Made by a program: the position numbers and the translations under genes. 14,276 bases of DNA from an uncultured Ruminococcus sp. GTDB taxonomy: Bacteria; Bacillota; Clostridia; Oscillospirales; Ruminococcaceae. Positions 1 to 5,951 of the stretch are shown here, piece after piece. Position 1 is the stretch's first letter. Every line of letters starts with the position of its first letter. A model generated the notes under the pieces. That model saw only the letters and a list, made by a program, of their open reading frames with translations. It was not told the DNA's origin and searched no databases. Location of the stretch: NCBI GenBank assembly GCA_900556055.1, contig USNJ01000033.1, forward strand, positions 1 to 14,276, read 5' to 3'.

Positions 1-7
1 AGAAATT

Positions 8-23
8 CCCATAATTCAATGGG
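8..23. terminator. weak hairpin after the anti-sigma gene
   Basis: A 5-bp stem (CCCAT/ATGGG) with a 6-nt loop lies 9 nt past the stop codon of the leftward anti-sigma gene. The better T-run (TTTTT, 24-28) is on the plus-strand side; on the minus strand only AATTTCT follows. It may be a weak terminator, possibly bidirectional toward a convergent gene outside the window. The stem is short, so this is tentative. Confidence 0.3.
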
Positions 24-32
24 TTTTTAGTA

Positions 33-716
33 TTATTCCGCACCGGCTGCCATGTCCGCAAATGTCTGCTCCGAAAGTCCGCTGTAATCGGATATTGAAT
101 ATGAATATCCGTCCTTCTGCCATACAGCAATGTAATATATGCCGCCGTTTCCCTTGACCGTCACGGAAATGCCGCCTGCTGTTATCTCCTTAACATCGTC
201 GTAGACATTGTAATCTCCCGAGATATCCTCGTCTCCCTTTATCTTTCTGTAAGAGACGATCTCGCTGCCGTTTATATAATCTATCTGGGCGAATTCGCCG
301 AAATACAGGCTGTATTCCGCTTCATATCCTTCAAACGGAAGATATTTCAGGTCGCTGACGGGAAATCCGAGCTTTTCCGAAAGCTCCTCGGCAGATGCAC
401 ATTCCGTGATGCCGAATGTGCCGACCATTTCATCTGTGACCTCTGTTGATGCTGTTTCCTTGTCCATCGGCTGCATCGTCCCGCTTTCCTCCGGCGGCTC
501 TGTTACCGCAGTGTCGGACATATTCTTATAGACAAATGCACCTGCGATAATAAGCGCAAGGCACGCCGCCATTGATATGATCCGCCTGTACATCAAGATC
601 GGCTTAGGCTTTTCGGGAATATCGGCTTTTTCGATATTTCGGAGGACACGTTCGCGCATTTCATCGTCGATCTCGATTTTATTCATGATCTCATTATACG
701 ACTTACTCAAAATCAT
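33..716 (-). CDS. anti-sigma factor, single TM, DUF4367-like outer domain
   Basis: This is a 227-residue membrane protein and the probable anti-sigma partner of the ECF sigma factor just upstream. The N-terminal ~44 residues are charged and would be cytoplasmic, one TM helix spans about residues 46-64, a Pro/Thr/Glu-rich linker follows (70-95), and a folded outer domain covers about 104-222. That domain contains DISGDYN (164-170) and AVWQKDGYSYS (197-207). Both motifs recur in the neighbouring lipoprotein, and the domain resembles the DUF4367 type often attached to anti-sigma factors. The gene overlaps the sigma gene by 14 bp, so the two are probably translationally coupled. AAGGAGG sits only 3 nt before this ATG; a TTG two codons further in (708-710) has better spacing (9 nt) and could be the true start. 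I see no clear ZAS zinc motif (HxxxCxxC). The anti-sigma role is inferred from topology and position. Confidence 0.8.
   Translation of the reverse strand: MILSKSYNEIMNKIEIDDEMRERVLRNIEKADIPEKPKPILMYRRIISMAACLALIIAGAFVYKNMSDTAVTEPPEESGTMQPMDKETASTEVTDEMVGTFGITECASAEELSEKLGFPVSDLKYLPFEGYEAEYSLYFGEFAQIDYINGSEIVSYRKIKGDEDISGDYNVYDDVKEITAGGISVTVKGNGGIYYIAVWQKDGYSYSISDYSGLSEQTFADMAAGAE
97..128. repeat. 32-bp perfect direct repeat, copy 1 (in anti-sigma gene)
   Basis: This 32-bp stretch is identical to 1488-1519 in the lipoprotein gene. On the minus strand it encodes the AVWQKDGYSYSI/V segment of both proteins. Flanking bases differ (T versus G on the left, A versus G on the right). Exact identity including third codon positions points to recent duplication or gene conversion. 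Confidence 0.9.
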
Positions 717-1326
717 ATGCCTCCTTCAGGATAGTTTTCAGCTTTTCACGTCCCCTGCGGAGATCGGAGCGGACCGTGCTTTCGTTCCTTTTAAGTATCT
801 TCGAGATCTGCTCGGCGGAATATCCCTCGTGATAAAAAAGATGTATCGCCTCCCTGTACTTTTCAGGCAGCTTTTTCACTGCCTCCCAGACAAATGACAG
901 ATCCTCATGCTCCTCAGCGGCAAGCGTGTCGCTCAGCTCGTCCGTTTCACGAAGTCCGTTGTACTTGATGCGGTTCTTGCTGAGATTTGCGGCAACTCTC
1001 AGCAGCCATGCCTTCTCATGCTCTGAACTTTCAAGCTGCGGCTTATATTGTATGTATTTTATGAGCGTGTCCTGAAGTATCTCCTCGGCATCAGCCATGT
1101 TGTGAAGATAGGAATATGCAAGCCTGAGTATGGAATTTCCGTAGCTGTCCATCAGCCGTGACGCTGCGGCATTTCTGTCCTCACCGCTGTTCATGGCGGA
1201 GTTTTCGCCCGCATTGTCCTCCGAGGAAGAAAGAGAAGAACGCAGGGCGGATAACACACGCACTGCCGCAGCGGCAAGCTTTCCGATATAGCTTAGAAAA
1301 TTGTCATTCCTCAGGCATATTTCCAT
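703..1326 (-). CDS. ECF-type RNA polymerase sigma factor
   Basis: A group 4 (ECF) sigma-70 factor of 207 residues. Region 2 covers about residues 57-121 (RLMDSYGNSILRLAYSYL, then DAEEILQDTL and AWLLRVAANLSKNR). Region 4, a helix-turn-helix for -35 recognition, covers about 145-200 (LPEKYREAIHLFYHEGYS, then RNESTVRSDLRRGREKL). Only a short linker separates them, as in ECF factors, which lack regions 1.2 and 3. The start at 1326 is supported by AAAGGAGA about 10 nt upstream. This leaves an unusual ~45-residue N-terminal extension before region 2; an internal ATG at 1194 would give a more standard length but has no visible Shine-Dalgarno site. The gene begins 34 nt after the lipoprotein stop and overlaps the anti-sigma gene, so the three form one operon. 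Its targets are unknown; autoregulation is likely (see promoter at 2011-2039). Confidence 0.93.
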   Translation of the reverse strand: MEICLRNDNFLSYIGKLAAAAVRVLSALRSSLSSSEDNAGENSAMNSGEDRNAAASRLMDSYGNSILRLAYSYLHNMADAEEILQDTLIKYIQYKPQLESSEHEKAWLLRVAANLSKNRIKYNGLRETDELSDTLAAEEHEDLSFVWEAVKKLPEKYREAIHLFYHEGYSAEQISKILKRNESTVRSDLRRGREKLKTILKEAYDFE

Positions 1327-1360
1327 CTGAGATCAGTCTCCTTTTCTTTATTTTTATCAG

Positions 1361-1957
1361 TCAATAGGGAACGGGCTGTATGTATCGGGGGTCGCCGCCG
1401 ACCATTATCTCACCGTCATCTTCCGTCATCATAACGCCGACATAGTGAAGCATATCTTCCTTTGATATGCCGTTTTTGCTGAATACGGAATATGAATATC
1501 CGTCCTTCTGCCATACAGCGCCGCAGTATTTGCTGTCATTGCCTCTTATCTCAATATCTGTGCCGTCAACATTTTCCGTCAGCTTTTCGGAATATTCATT
1601 GTAATCTCCGCTGATATCGTCCGAGCCGAAAGCCTTTCTGAATATCATATCATCATTATCGTTTGTGAACATTACCTGTATCATCTGCTTGTCCATAACG
1701 CTGATGCTCTTTTCGCCGTATCCGCTTATGCTGTCGGGAACGCTTATCTTCATTCCGCAGAGATCCTCAGCTTTTTCAACGGTATCGCAGTCAACAAACG
1801 GGTTAGGTATCTGAACACTTTCGCCATCTGTATCGCTGACATTTACATTTGATGAAGCAGTATCGCTTGCTGCTGCCTCAGACGCAGATGCACTCTGGCA
1901 CGCTGTTAATGTCATTCCCATAGCTGCAAGTAAAGTGATAATAATTGCTTTTTTCAT
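1361..1957 (-). CDS. secreted lipoprotein homologous to the anti-sigma outer domain
   Basis: This 198-residue lipoprotein is the first gene of the sigma/anti-sigma operon. The signal peptide ends in a lipobox LTAC with the lipidated Cys at residue 20, followed by a Ser/Ala-rich linker (21-45). The mature domain (about 57-178) aligns with the outer domain of the anti-sigma factor: DDISGDYNEY (113-122) and GAVWQKDGYSYSV (146-158) match almost exactly. The start at 1957 is chosen because AGAGGTA lies 7 nt upstream and the signal peptide begins there; the frame stays open upstream to 2116, but that would place 53 residues before the signal peptide and across the promoter. No enzyme motif is visible. 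It probably sits on the outer face of the membrane and may bind the same ligand as the anti-sigma factor, as a co-sensor, decoy or feedback element. That role is inference. Confidence 0.85.
   Translation of the reverse strand: MKKAIIITLLAAMGMTLTACQSASASEAAASDTASSNVNVSDTDGESVQIPNPFVDCDTVEKAEDLCGMKISVPDSISGYGEKSISVMDKQMIQVMFTNDNDDMIFRKAFGSDDISGDYNEYSEKLTENVDGTDIEIRGNDSKYCGAVWQKDGYSYSVFSKNGISKEDMLHYVGVMMTEDDGEIMVGGDPRYIQPVPY
1488..1519. repeat. 32-bp perfect direct repeat, copy 2 (in lipoprotein gene)
   Basis: Identical to 97-128 and in the same orientation and reading frame, within the codons for AVWQKDGYSYS of the lipoprotein. Confidence 0.9.
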
Positions 1958-2010
1958 ATTGATTACCTCTCTTTTATTATAATGACGGTCTTTTTTGCCG
2001 TTCTGATATG

Positions 2011-2039
2011 TATACAGCCGAGAGATAAAAAATGTTGCA
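2011..2039 (-). promoter_or_regulatory. candidate ECF-type promoter for the lipoprotein-sigma-anti-sigma operon
   Basis: On the minus strand a -35-like TGCAAC (2034-2039) is followed by a T-rich stretch and, after 16 nt, CTGTATA (2011-2017). An AAC-type -35, a T-run after it and a GT-containing -10 at about 16 nt are typical of ECF-dependent promoters in Firmicutes. It would give a leader of about 45 nt before the ATG at 1957. A TATAAT closer to the gene (1974-1979) would leave no room for the Shine-Dalgarno site. The assignment to this particular sigma factor is inferred. Confidence 0.5.
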
Positions 2040-2047
2040 CTTTTCAT

Positions 2048-2096
2048 AAAAAATTCCGCTATAATATCCACCGTATTTTTAATGGATATTATAGCG
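2048..2096 (-). terminator. intrinsic terminator of the six-TM membrane protein gene
   Basis: A perfect 14-bp stem (2057-2070 with 2083-2096) with a 12-nt loop is followed on the minus strand by GAATTTTTT. It begins 20 nt after the stop codon of the gene ending at 2117. The stem is AT-rich, and on the plus strand it is also followed by T-rich DNA, so it could act in both directions. It separates that gene from the ECF operon. Confidence 0.75.
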
Positions 2097-2116
2097 TATT
2101 TTTTCATGTATGTCAA

Positions 2117-2773
2117 TCAGATCATATTCACAATGCCGATAAGTCCCAGCATACCGAGTCCGAGGCTTGGCATAACTATTCCCGGCAGATCTTCAAAAAC
2201 TTCCTTGTTTATGACTCTGAACAACATTCCTATTATAAGAAATGCCAAAGGATTGAGTATCACGAACCACATCGGAACATCAAGACAGCCCTTGATTATT
2301 GCGATAATACTGCATATCGACGGGATAAGCAGGCAAATGTAGAGCGCAAAGAACGGGACAGCCACAGATTTGTACGTTTTAGTGAGCACCTTGTCAGCAA
2401 GCTGAAAACGATCCTCTTCCATTATTTCCTTGTAGATTATCGCCTGAAGGCAGAGATAGGAATGTATAAAAATACAGCCCATTGAGCCGATAAATCCCGT
2501 TACCTGAGATATTCCGCCAAGCACTGCGCTTTTTTCGGATATCTGTGCACCGAGAGAGAATATACCGAACGCAGCCAAAAGTGCGCCGACTGACGCAATG
2601 AGTATTGATGCATTGAACCGCCAATACGGCATTTTGAGCCAGTTGCTGTCGATATTGCCCGTTTCGCCCAGCTTTTTGTTTCCCTTTCCCTTGAGATCGA
2701 AAAGCACATCTCCTACCGCACATAAAATTCCGCCTATAAGTCCGCATATTGACATTGCAAGATAATTTGTCAT
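2117..2773 (-). CDS. six-TM membrane protein, possibly DUF6796-like
   Basis: A 218-residue polytopic membrane protein with about six hydrophobic segments (residues 4-25, 54-77, 84-113, 136-162, 166-188, 198-217) and a short hydrophilic loop around 26-50. It resembles uncharacterised Clostridia membrane proteins, possibly the DUF6796 group; I cannot verify the family and see no catalytic motif. Two in-frame ATGs compete for the start. The one at 2782 has the AGAAGGG Shine-Dalgarno directly abutting it (0 nt), while the one at 2773 has it about 9 nt away, so 2773 is preferred. The gene is a separate unit, with its own sigma-A promoter (2819-2847), an operator-like palindrome in the leader (2792-2809) and a terminator (2048-2096). 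The palindrome is nearly the same as the one before the double-hydrolase gene, suggesting shared control. Confidence 0.75.
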   Translation of the reverse strand: MTNYLAMSICGLIGGILCAVGDVLFDLKGKGNKKLGETGNIDSNWLKMPYWRFNASILIASVGALLAAFGIFSLGAQISEKSAVLGGISQVTGFIGSMGCIFIHSYLCLQAIIYKEIMEEDRFQLADKVLTKTYKSVAVPFFALYICLLIPSICSIIAIIKGCLDVPMWFVILNPLAFLIIGMLFRVINKEVFEDLPGIVMPSLGLGMLGLIGIVNMI

Positions 2774-2791
2774 AACATTCATCCCTTCTGA

Positions 2792-2809
2792 GATTAGTCT
2801 AAGCTAACC
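2792..2809 (-). promoter_or_regulatory. operator-like imperfect palindrome, site 1
   Basis: The minus strand reads GGTTAGCTTAGACTAATC, with arms GGTTAGC and ACTAATC around 4 nt. It lies at about the transcription start, 9 nt downstream of the -10 hexamer, where a repressor would block initiation. Site 2 (10555-10572) matches at 15 of 18 positions in the same location relative to its promoter. The regulator is unknown. Confidence 0.5.
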
Positions 2810-2818
2810 ACATTATGG

Positions 2819-2847
2819 ATTATACATCATTATCCGCCAAAATGCAA
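2819..2847 (-). promoter_or_regulatory. sigma-A promoter of the six-TM membrane protein gene
   Basis: On the minus strand TTGCAT (2842-2847), a 17-nt spacer and TATAAT (2819-2824). Transcription would begin near 2812, just upstream of the palindrome. The stretch 2848-2942 between this promoter and the luxS terminator holds nothing I can identify. Confidence 0.75.
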
Positions 2848-2942
2848 TAGTATAAGGACAAATTTCATGAAATAAATAAAAATCAGGCGAAGAAAAAATG
2901 ACTTTAGTTTATGCTGAACAAAAGGAAAAAACGCAGATCATG

Positions 2943-2976
2943 AAAAAGTGCCGATAAAAGTATTTATCAGCACTTT
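2943..2976 (-). terminator. intrinsic terminator of the luxS operon
   Basis: The inverted repeat 2945-2958 with 2963-2976 (AAAGTGC-N-GATAAA against TTTATC-N-GCACTTT, one internal mismatch, 4-nt loop) is followed on the minus strand by TTTTTC. It lies about 30 nt past the luxS stop codon. Confidence 0.75.
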
Positions 2977-3005
2977 GCAGTATGCTTTGTTTATCCGGTT
3001 CAGAT

Positions 3006-3476
3006 TCAGTCCTTGTAATGCGCCGAATATTCAAGGAGATCGGGAGTATAATTCTCCAGAACCTTCAGTATCGGCAGAACAGCCTTCTTTGCGCCCCTCA
3101 GATCGTGATAGAGATAGTTTCCGCACTCAGGCTCTGTGTTTCCCGGGATCTCGCCCTCGAAATCCGCAACAAATCTCATTGAATCAAGTGCCAGCTTTAT
3201 TGCCTTGTCATGCGGAAGATCCCTTGTGATAAGGTAAAATCCCGTCATGCAGCCCATAGGACCTACATAAACGACGTTCTTTCCGAACTCCGAATTTCTC
3301 GCATATGTCGCAAAAAGATGCTCGATAGTATGCGCCGCAGGTCCGTAGAGATACTCTCCGCCGTTCGGCTTTACCATTCTGACATCATAAGTCACGATGT
3401 CCCCGTCTATTCTTGAAATGTACATTCCGACGTTGATCTTTCTGTGATCGACCGAAAAGCTTGCTATTCTCTCCAT
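3006..3476 (-). CDS. luxS: S-ribosylhomocysteine lyase (LuxS)
   Basis: LuxS cleaves S-ribosylhomocysteine to homocysteine and the autoinducer-2 precursor DPD in the cytoplasm, recycling the product of SAM-dependent methylation. At 156 residues it is the normal family length. The metal site is complete: HTIEH gives His49 and His53 with the general base Glu52, and EPECGNY gives Cys118. GPMGC carries the catalytic Cys76. The N-terminal SFSVDH motif is present. It is the last gene of a leftward operon and starts 5 nt after the stop of the pseudouridine synthase gene, with AAGGAA 8 nt before the ATG. A terminator follows at 2943-2976. The upstream pathway enzymes (Pfs nucleosidase, SAM synthetase) are not in the window. 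Confidence 0.98.
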   Translation of the reverse strand: MERIASFSVDHRKINVGMYISRIDGDIVTYDVRMVKPNGGEYLYGPAAHTIEHLFATYARNSEFGKNVVYVGPMGCMTGFYLITRDLPHDKAIKLALDSMRFVADFEGEIPGNTEPECGNYLYHDLRGAKKAVLPILKVLENYTPDLLEYSAHYKD

Positions 3477-3481
3477 TTATA

Positions 3482-4363
3482 TCATTCCTTTGCAAATAGA
3501 TTGTTTATTTCATCGGGCAGAGGCTCCGTCAGCGTGATGGTCCTTCCGCTTACGGGATCCGCAAAGGATATCTCCCCGCAGTGAAGTGCCTGTGTACCGA
3601 TATTTTTCATGCTCCCGCCGTACATATCATCGCCTGCCAGCGGATGTCCGAGATGGGAAAAATGCACTCTTATCTGATGCGTCCGACCCGTTCCGAGCCT
3701 GCACGCAAGCAGAGTATGCGGTGCTCCGTCAGCGGAATATCCTCTTTTAATGACGGAATAGGTCGTTTCCGCAGGCTTTCCGTCCTCTCTGACGCAGCGT
3801 GTGATTATCGACTCCTGCTCCCTTGCTATCGGGAGATATATCCGTCCGTTCCCGAAAATATGCCCCTCGGCTGCCGCAAAATAGGTTTTCGTCAGGCTTT
3901 TTTGCAGTGATGCCGCCGCAAAGGCATTTTTCGCAGCCGCCGCAAGTCCCGAGGTATCCCTGTCCAGACGGTTCACGGGACGGAACGCCATTCCCACGCA
4001 GACGCAGGCAAACACATTCTCAAGCGTGTCGTCACGGTGCTTTGCGGACGTATGCACGGGCATTCCCGCAGGCTTTGCGAACACGATAACATCATCGTCC
4101 TCATACCTGACAGGCGCAAGCTTCAGCAGACCCGGAGACGGTTCGGGAGCTTTCCCCTCCTCGGCGATGAACAGTGAAATGACCGTTCCCGTTTTCACCG
4201 TATCCGTAGTTCTTGCATGACAGCCGTCTGCGGATATGCCGTTTTCCGTGCGTTTGAGCCTTGCTATGCGCCTTGCGGAAAATCCCTTTGAACGCAGCAG
4301 ATCGCCGATGTTCATGCCGCTTTCGCATTCTGAAACGGCAAATTCGATATATCTTCCGTTCAT
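3482..4363 (-). CDS. RluA-family RNA pseudouridine synthase
   Basis: A 293-residue RluA/RluD-type enzyme that isomerises uridine to pseudouridine in rRNA or tRNA. Residues 1-70 look like a divergent S4 RNA-binding domain (DLLRSKGFSARRIARLKR). The catalytic domain begins near 85 with VRYEDDDVIVFAKPAGMPVH. The motif around the catalytic Asp134 is NRLDRDTSGL (131-140), where many relatives have HRLD; Asn at this place is tolerated in RluA-like paralogs as far as I know. The substrate-binding motif RLGTGRTHQIRVH (222-234) is intact. Its ATG overlaps the stop of the upstream membrane-protein gene as ATGA (4360-4363), and luxS follows after 5 nt, so translation is likely coupled. The exact target nucleotide cannot be told from sequence. 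Confidence 0.93.
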   Translation of the reverse strand: MNGRYIEFAVSECESGMNIGDLLRSKGFSARRIARLKRTENGISADGCHARTTDTVKTGTVISLFIAEEGKAPEPSPGLLKLAPVRYEDDDVIVFAKPAGMPVHTSAKHRDDTLENVFACVCVGMAFRPVNRLDRDTSGLAAAAKNAFAAASLQKSLTKTYFAAAEGHIFGNGRIYLPIAREQESIITRCVREDGKPAETTYSVIKRGYSADGAPHTLLACRLGTGRTHQIRVHFSHLGHPLAGDDMYGGSMKNIGTQALHCGEISFADPVSGRTITLTEPLPDEINNLFAKE

Positions 4364-5193
4364 GTCAGCTCAGCGCTCGCTTTTGCATAGTCATCGGTCA
4401 GTGCAATGCAGCTGCATGAAAGCAGCGTCACCCAATACGGCAGCACAAACAGCGCATTGAACGTCAGCAGAAGCACGGGCGACCAGATAAGCATCAGCAG
4501 AAGCACTCCGAACGATGTTTTTCTGTTGTCACGGGTTATTTTTCTGCATATTTTCATCAGCCTGAACACATCTTCATCGGGATTCATCGTGTAGAAGAAA
4601 ACGACCGATTCCGTTCTGAGAAATGACAATGCAAACTGTATGCACAGCACAATGCCGACAAATACCTTTACGATATTAGCTGCGACCAGAGCACCATGAG
4701 GCTGTCCCGCCGCATTGACCGCAAGATCGAGCAGCGTATCCGCAAGCAGAAAAAGCCCTAGGAAAATGAACAGTGCCAGAAGCACTGCGATATCCGTCAC
4801 GATCTTTACTCTCAGTGCTTTGAGAAATGCCGTCGGAGTGCGGTAGCTCGAAAGTATGCAGCGCAGATCGTGGCTTTTATCCCTTACGAAATGTATAAAC
4901 CACCAGCAGCAGCCGACCGTAACGGGTGCCAGCAGAATGTATACAGCTATGCTTATGCCTATGCACAGCCACAGATAAACGTGATTTTCCGCCGCAGCTG
5001 TCAGCATATTTCCCGTGACCGCACCCGATGCGTGAAAGATGCCGTAAACTATCAGCAGAATGGACGCAAGCAGTGTGGCAGGCGCGAGCAGAAGCAGGAA
5101 AACCATTATGCATTCAGCCCAGCTGCTTTTTACCCTGCCCATCGAAAAATCCCTGAGTTCCTTTATATCCTTGGACACAACAGCCATTTTCAT
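4360..5193 (-). CDS. polytopic membrane protein of unknown function
   Basis: A 277-residue integral membrane protein with about six hydrophobic stretches (29-52, 72-102, 131-156, 170-192, 228-246, 248-265). A short segment before the last two helices (RTESVVFFYTMNPDEDVF, 193-210, then RLMKICRKITRDNRKTSF) and the closing LPYW motif loosely resemble DUF975-type membrane proteins, but I would not assign it to that family without a profile search. The start at 5193 is supported by AGGAG about 6-7 nt upstream. It is the second gene of the luxS operon: 34 nt after the phosphatase stop, and overlapping the pseudouridine synthase gene by 4 bp. No catalytic or substrate-binding motif is evident. Confidence 0.75.
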   Translation of the reverse strand: MKMAVVSKDIKELRDFSMGRVKSSWAECIMVFLLLLAPATLLASILLIVYGIFHASGAVTGNMLTAAAENHVYLWLCIGISIAVYILLAPVTVGCCWWFIHFVRDKSHDLRCILSSYRTPTAFLKALRVKIVTDIAVLLALFIFLGLFLLADTLLDLAVNAAGQPHGALVAANIVKVFVGIVLCIQFALSFLRTESVVFFYTMNPDEDVFRLMKICRKITRDNRKTSFGVLLLMLIWSPVLLLTFNALFVLPYWVTLLSCSCIALTDDYAKASAELT

Positions 5194-5227
5194 GCCCCCT
5201 CTCCTGTATTATAAGCAGCCTGATATC

Positions 5228-5848
5228 TTACTGCGGGATCCTGCCGAGTATCTCAAAGCAGTTTCCGTTCTGCCACATGTTAGCATTGACAAGTATCTCA
5301 TATCCGAAGCCCATCTGGCATGCAAATTCCATAGGCTTCATCTTCGGCAGACCGAAGCAGGACATCATGTTCATGAGTATTCCCGAATGTGTGACAACTC
5401 CCGCATGAGTAGCGTCCTCCTGCATCATGTCGAGGATTATAGCATTCAGTGCCGTATAGCAGCGGACCATCATATCCCTGAGACTTTCACCGTTCGGCGG
5501 CGGATTGTCAAGGCCGCCCTTCAGCCACTTCTTATAGCTGTCAAGCTGAACGAGATCCTCCGCTTTAAGTCCCTCGAAAACACCGAAATCCATCTCCTTG
5601 AGGTCATCAACAACAGTGATATCCTTGTCGGGGAACAATATCTCAGCTGTCTGGACGCATCTTTCCAGCGGGCTTGAATAGACCTTATGCACCCTCGGAT
5701 ATTCGTACATCTCATAGAGCGCACGAAGCTCATCCTTGCCCTGTTCGGTCAGCGGGAGATCGGTCTTGCCTATATAAAGTCCCTTATCGTTGCCGGCGGT
5801 CCTGCCGTGGCGGACGATACTTATTCTGTATCCCTTCAAAATTATCAT
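5228..5848 (-). CDS. histidine phosphatase superfamily protein (phosphoglycerate mutase-like)
   Basis: A 206-residue member of the histidine phosphatase superfamily. The nucleophile motif is VRHGRT (Arg13, His14). Further active-site residues are Arg63 in LERC, Glu85 in LKEMDFG and His154 in VVTHSG. Family members act on small phosphorylated metabolites, for example alpha-ribazole phosphate (CobC), sugar phosphates or phosphoglycerate; the substrate cannot be predicted here. An AAGGA abuts the ATG at 5848, and a TTG three codons in (5839) would have 9-nt spacing, so the true start may be three residues shorter. It is the first gene of the four-gene luxS operon, driven by the promoter at 5871-5899. 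No cobalamin genes are nearby, so a CobC role has no context support. Confidence 0.9.
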   Translation of the reverse strand: MIILKGYRISIVRHGRTAGNDKGLYIGKTDLPLTEQGKDELRALYEMYEYPRVHKVYSSPLERCVQTAEILFPDKDITVVDDLKEMDFGVFEGLKAEDLVQLDSYKKWLKGGLDNPPPNGESLRDMMVRCYTALNAIILDMMQEDATHAGVVTHSGILMNMMSCFGLPKMKPMEFACQMGFGYEILVNANMWQNGNCFEILGRIPQ

Positions 5849-5870
5849 TCCTTATATTTTTATTATTGCT

Positions 5871-5899
5871 ATTATAACACACTTTTCCGTGATAATCAA
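5871..5899 (-). promoter_or_regulatory. sigma-A promoter of the phosphatase-luxS operon
   Basis: On the minus strand TTGATT (5894-5899), a 17-nt spacer and TATAAT (5871-5876). The leader would be about 16 nt. It lies directly after the terminator of the upstream YfhO-family gene. Confidence 0.75.
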
Positions 5900-5901
5900 G
5901 C

Positions 5902-5947
5902 AAAAAATATCCCCGCACCAAAGTTCAATCCTTTGGCACGGGGGATA
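5902..5947 (-). terminator. intrinsic terminator of the YfhO-family gene
   Basis: A GC-rich hairpin (5908-5920 with 5930-5947, CCCCG against CGGGG and CCAAAG against CTTTGG, with a small internal mismatch) is followed on the minus strand by ATATTTTTT. It begins 4 nt past the stop codon. Confidence 0.8.
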
Positions 5948-5951
5948 AATA

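Noticed and set aside
131..140. Asn in place of His in the NRLDRDTSGL motif of the pseudouridine synthase (protein residues 131-140, gene 3482-4363)
   Set aside because: The catalytic Asp and flanking Arg are intact, and this substitution is seen in active-looking RluA-type paralogs, so it is not evidence of inactivation. The coordinates given here are protein residues.
1974..1979. TATAAT on the minus strand close to the lipoprotein start
   Set aside because: Only 16 nt from the ATG, so the transcript would lose its Shine-Dalgarno site, and no good -35 lies 17 nt upstream.
1958..2116. N-terminal extension of the lipoprotein frame to an ATG at 2116
   Set aside because: It would place 53 residues before a clear signal peptide, and across the promoter and a terminator hairpin. 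The Shine-Dalgarno site favours 1957.
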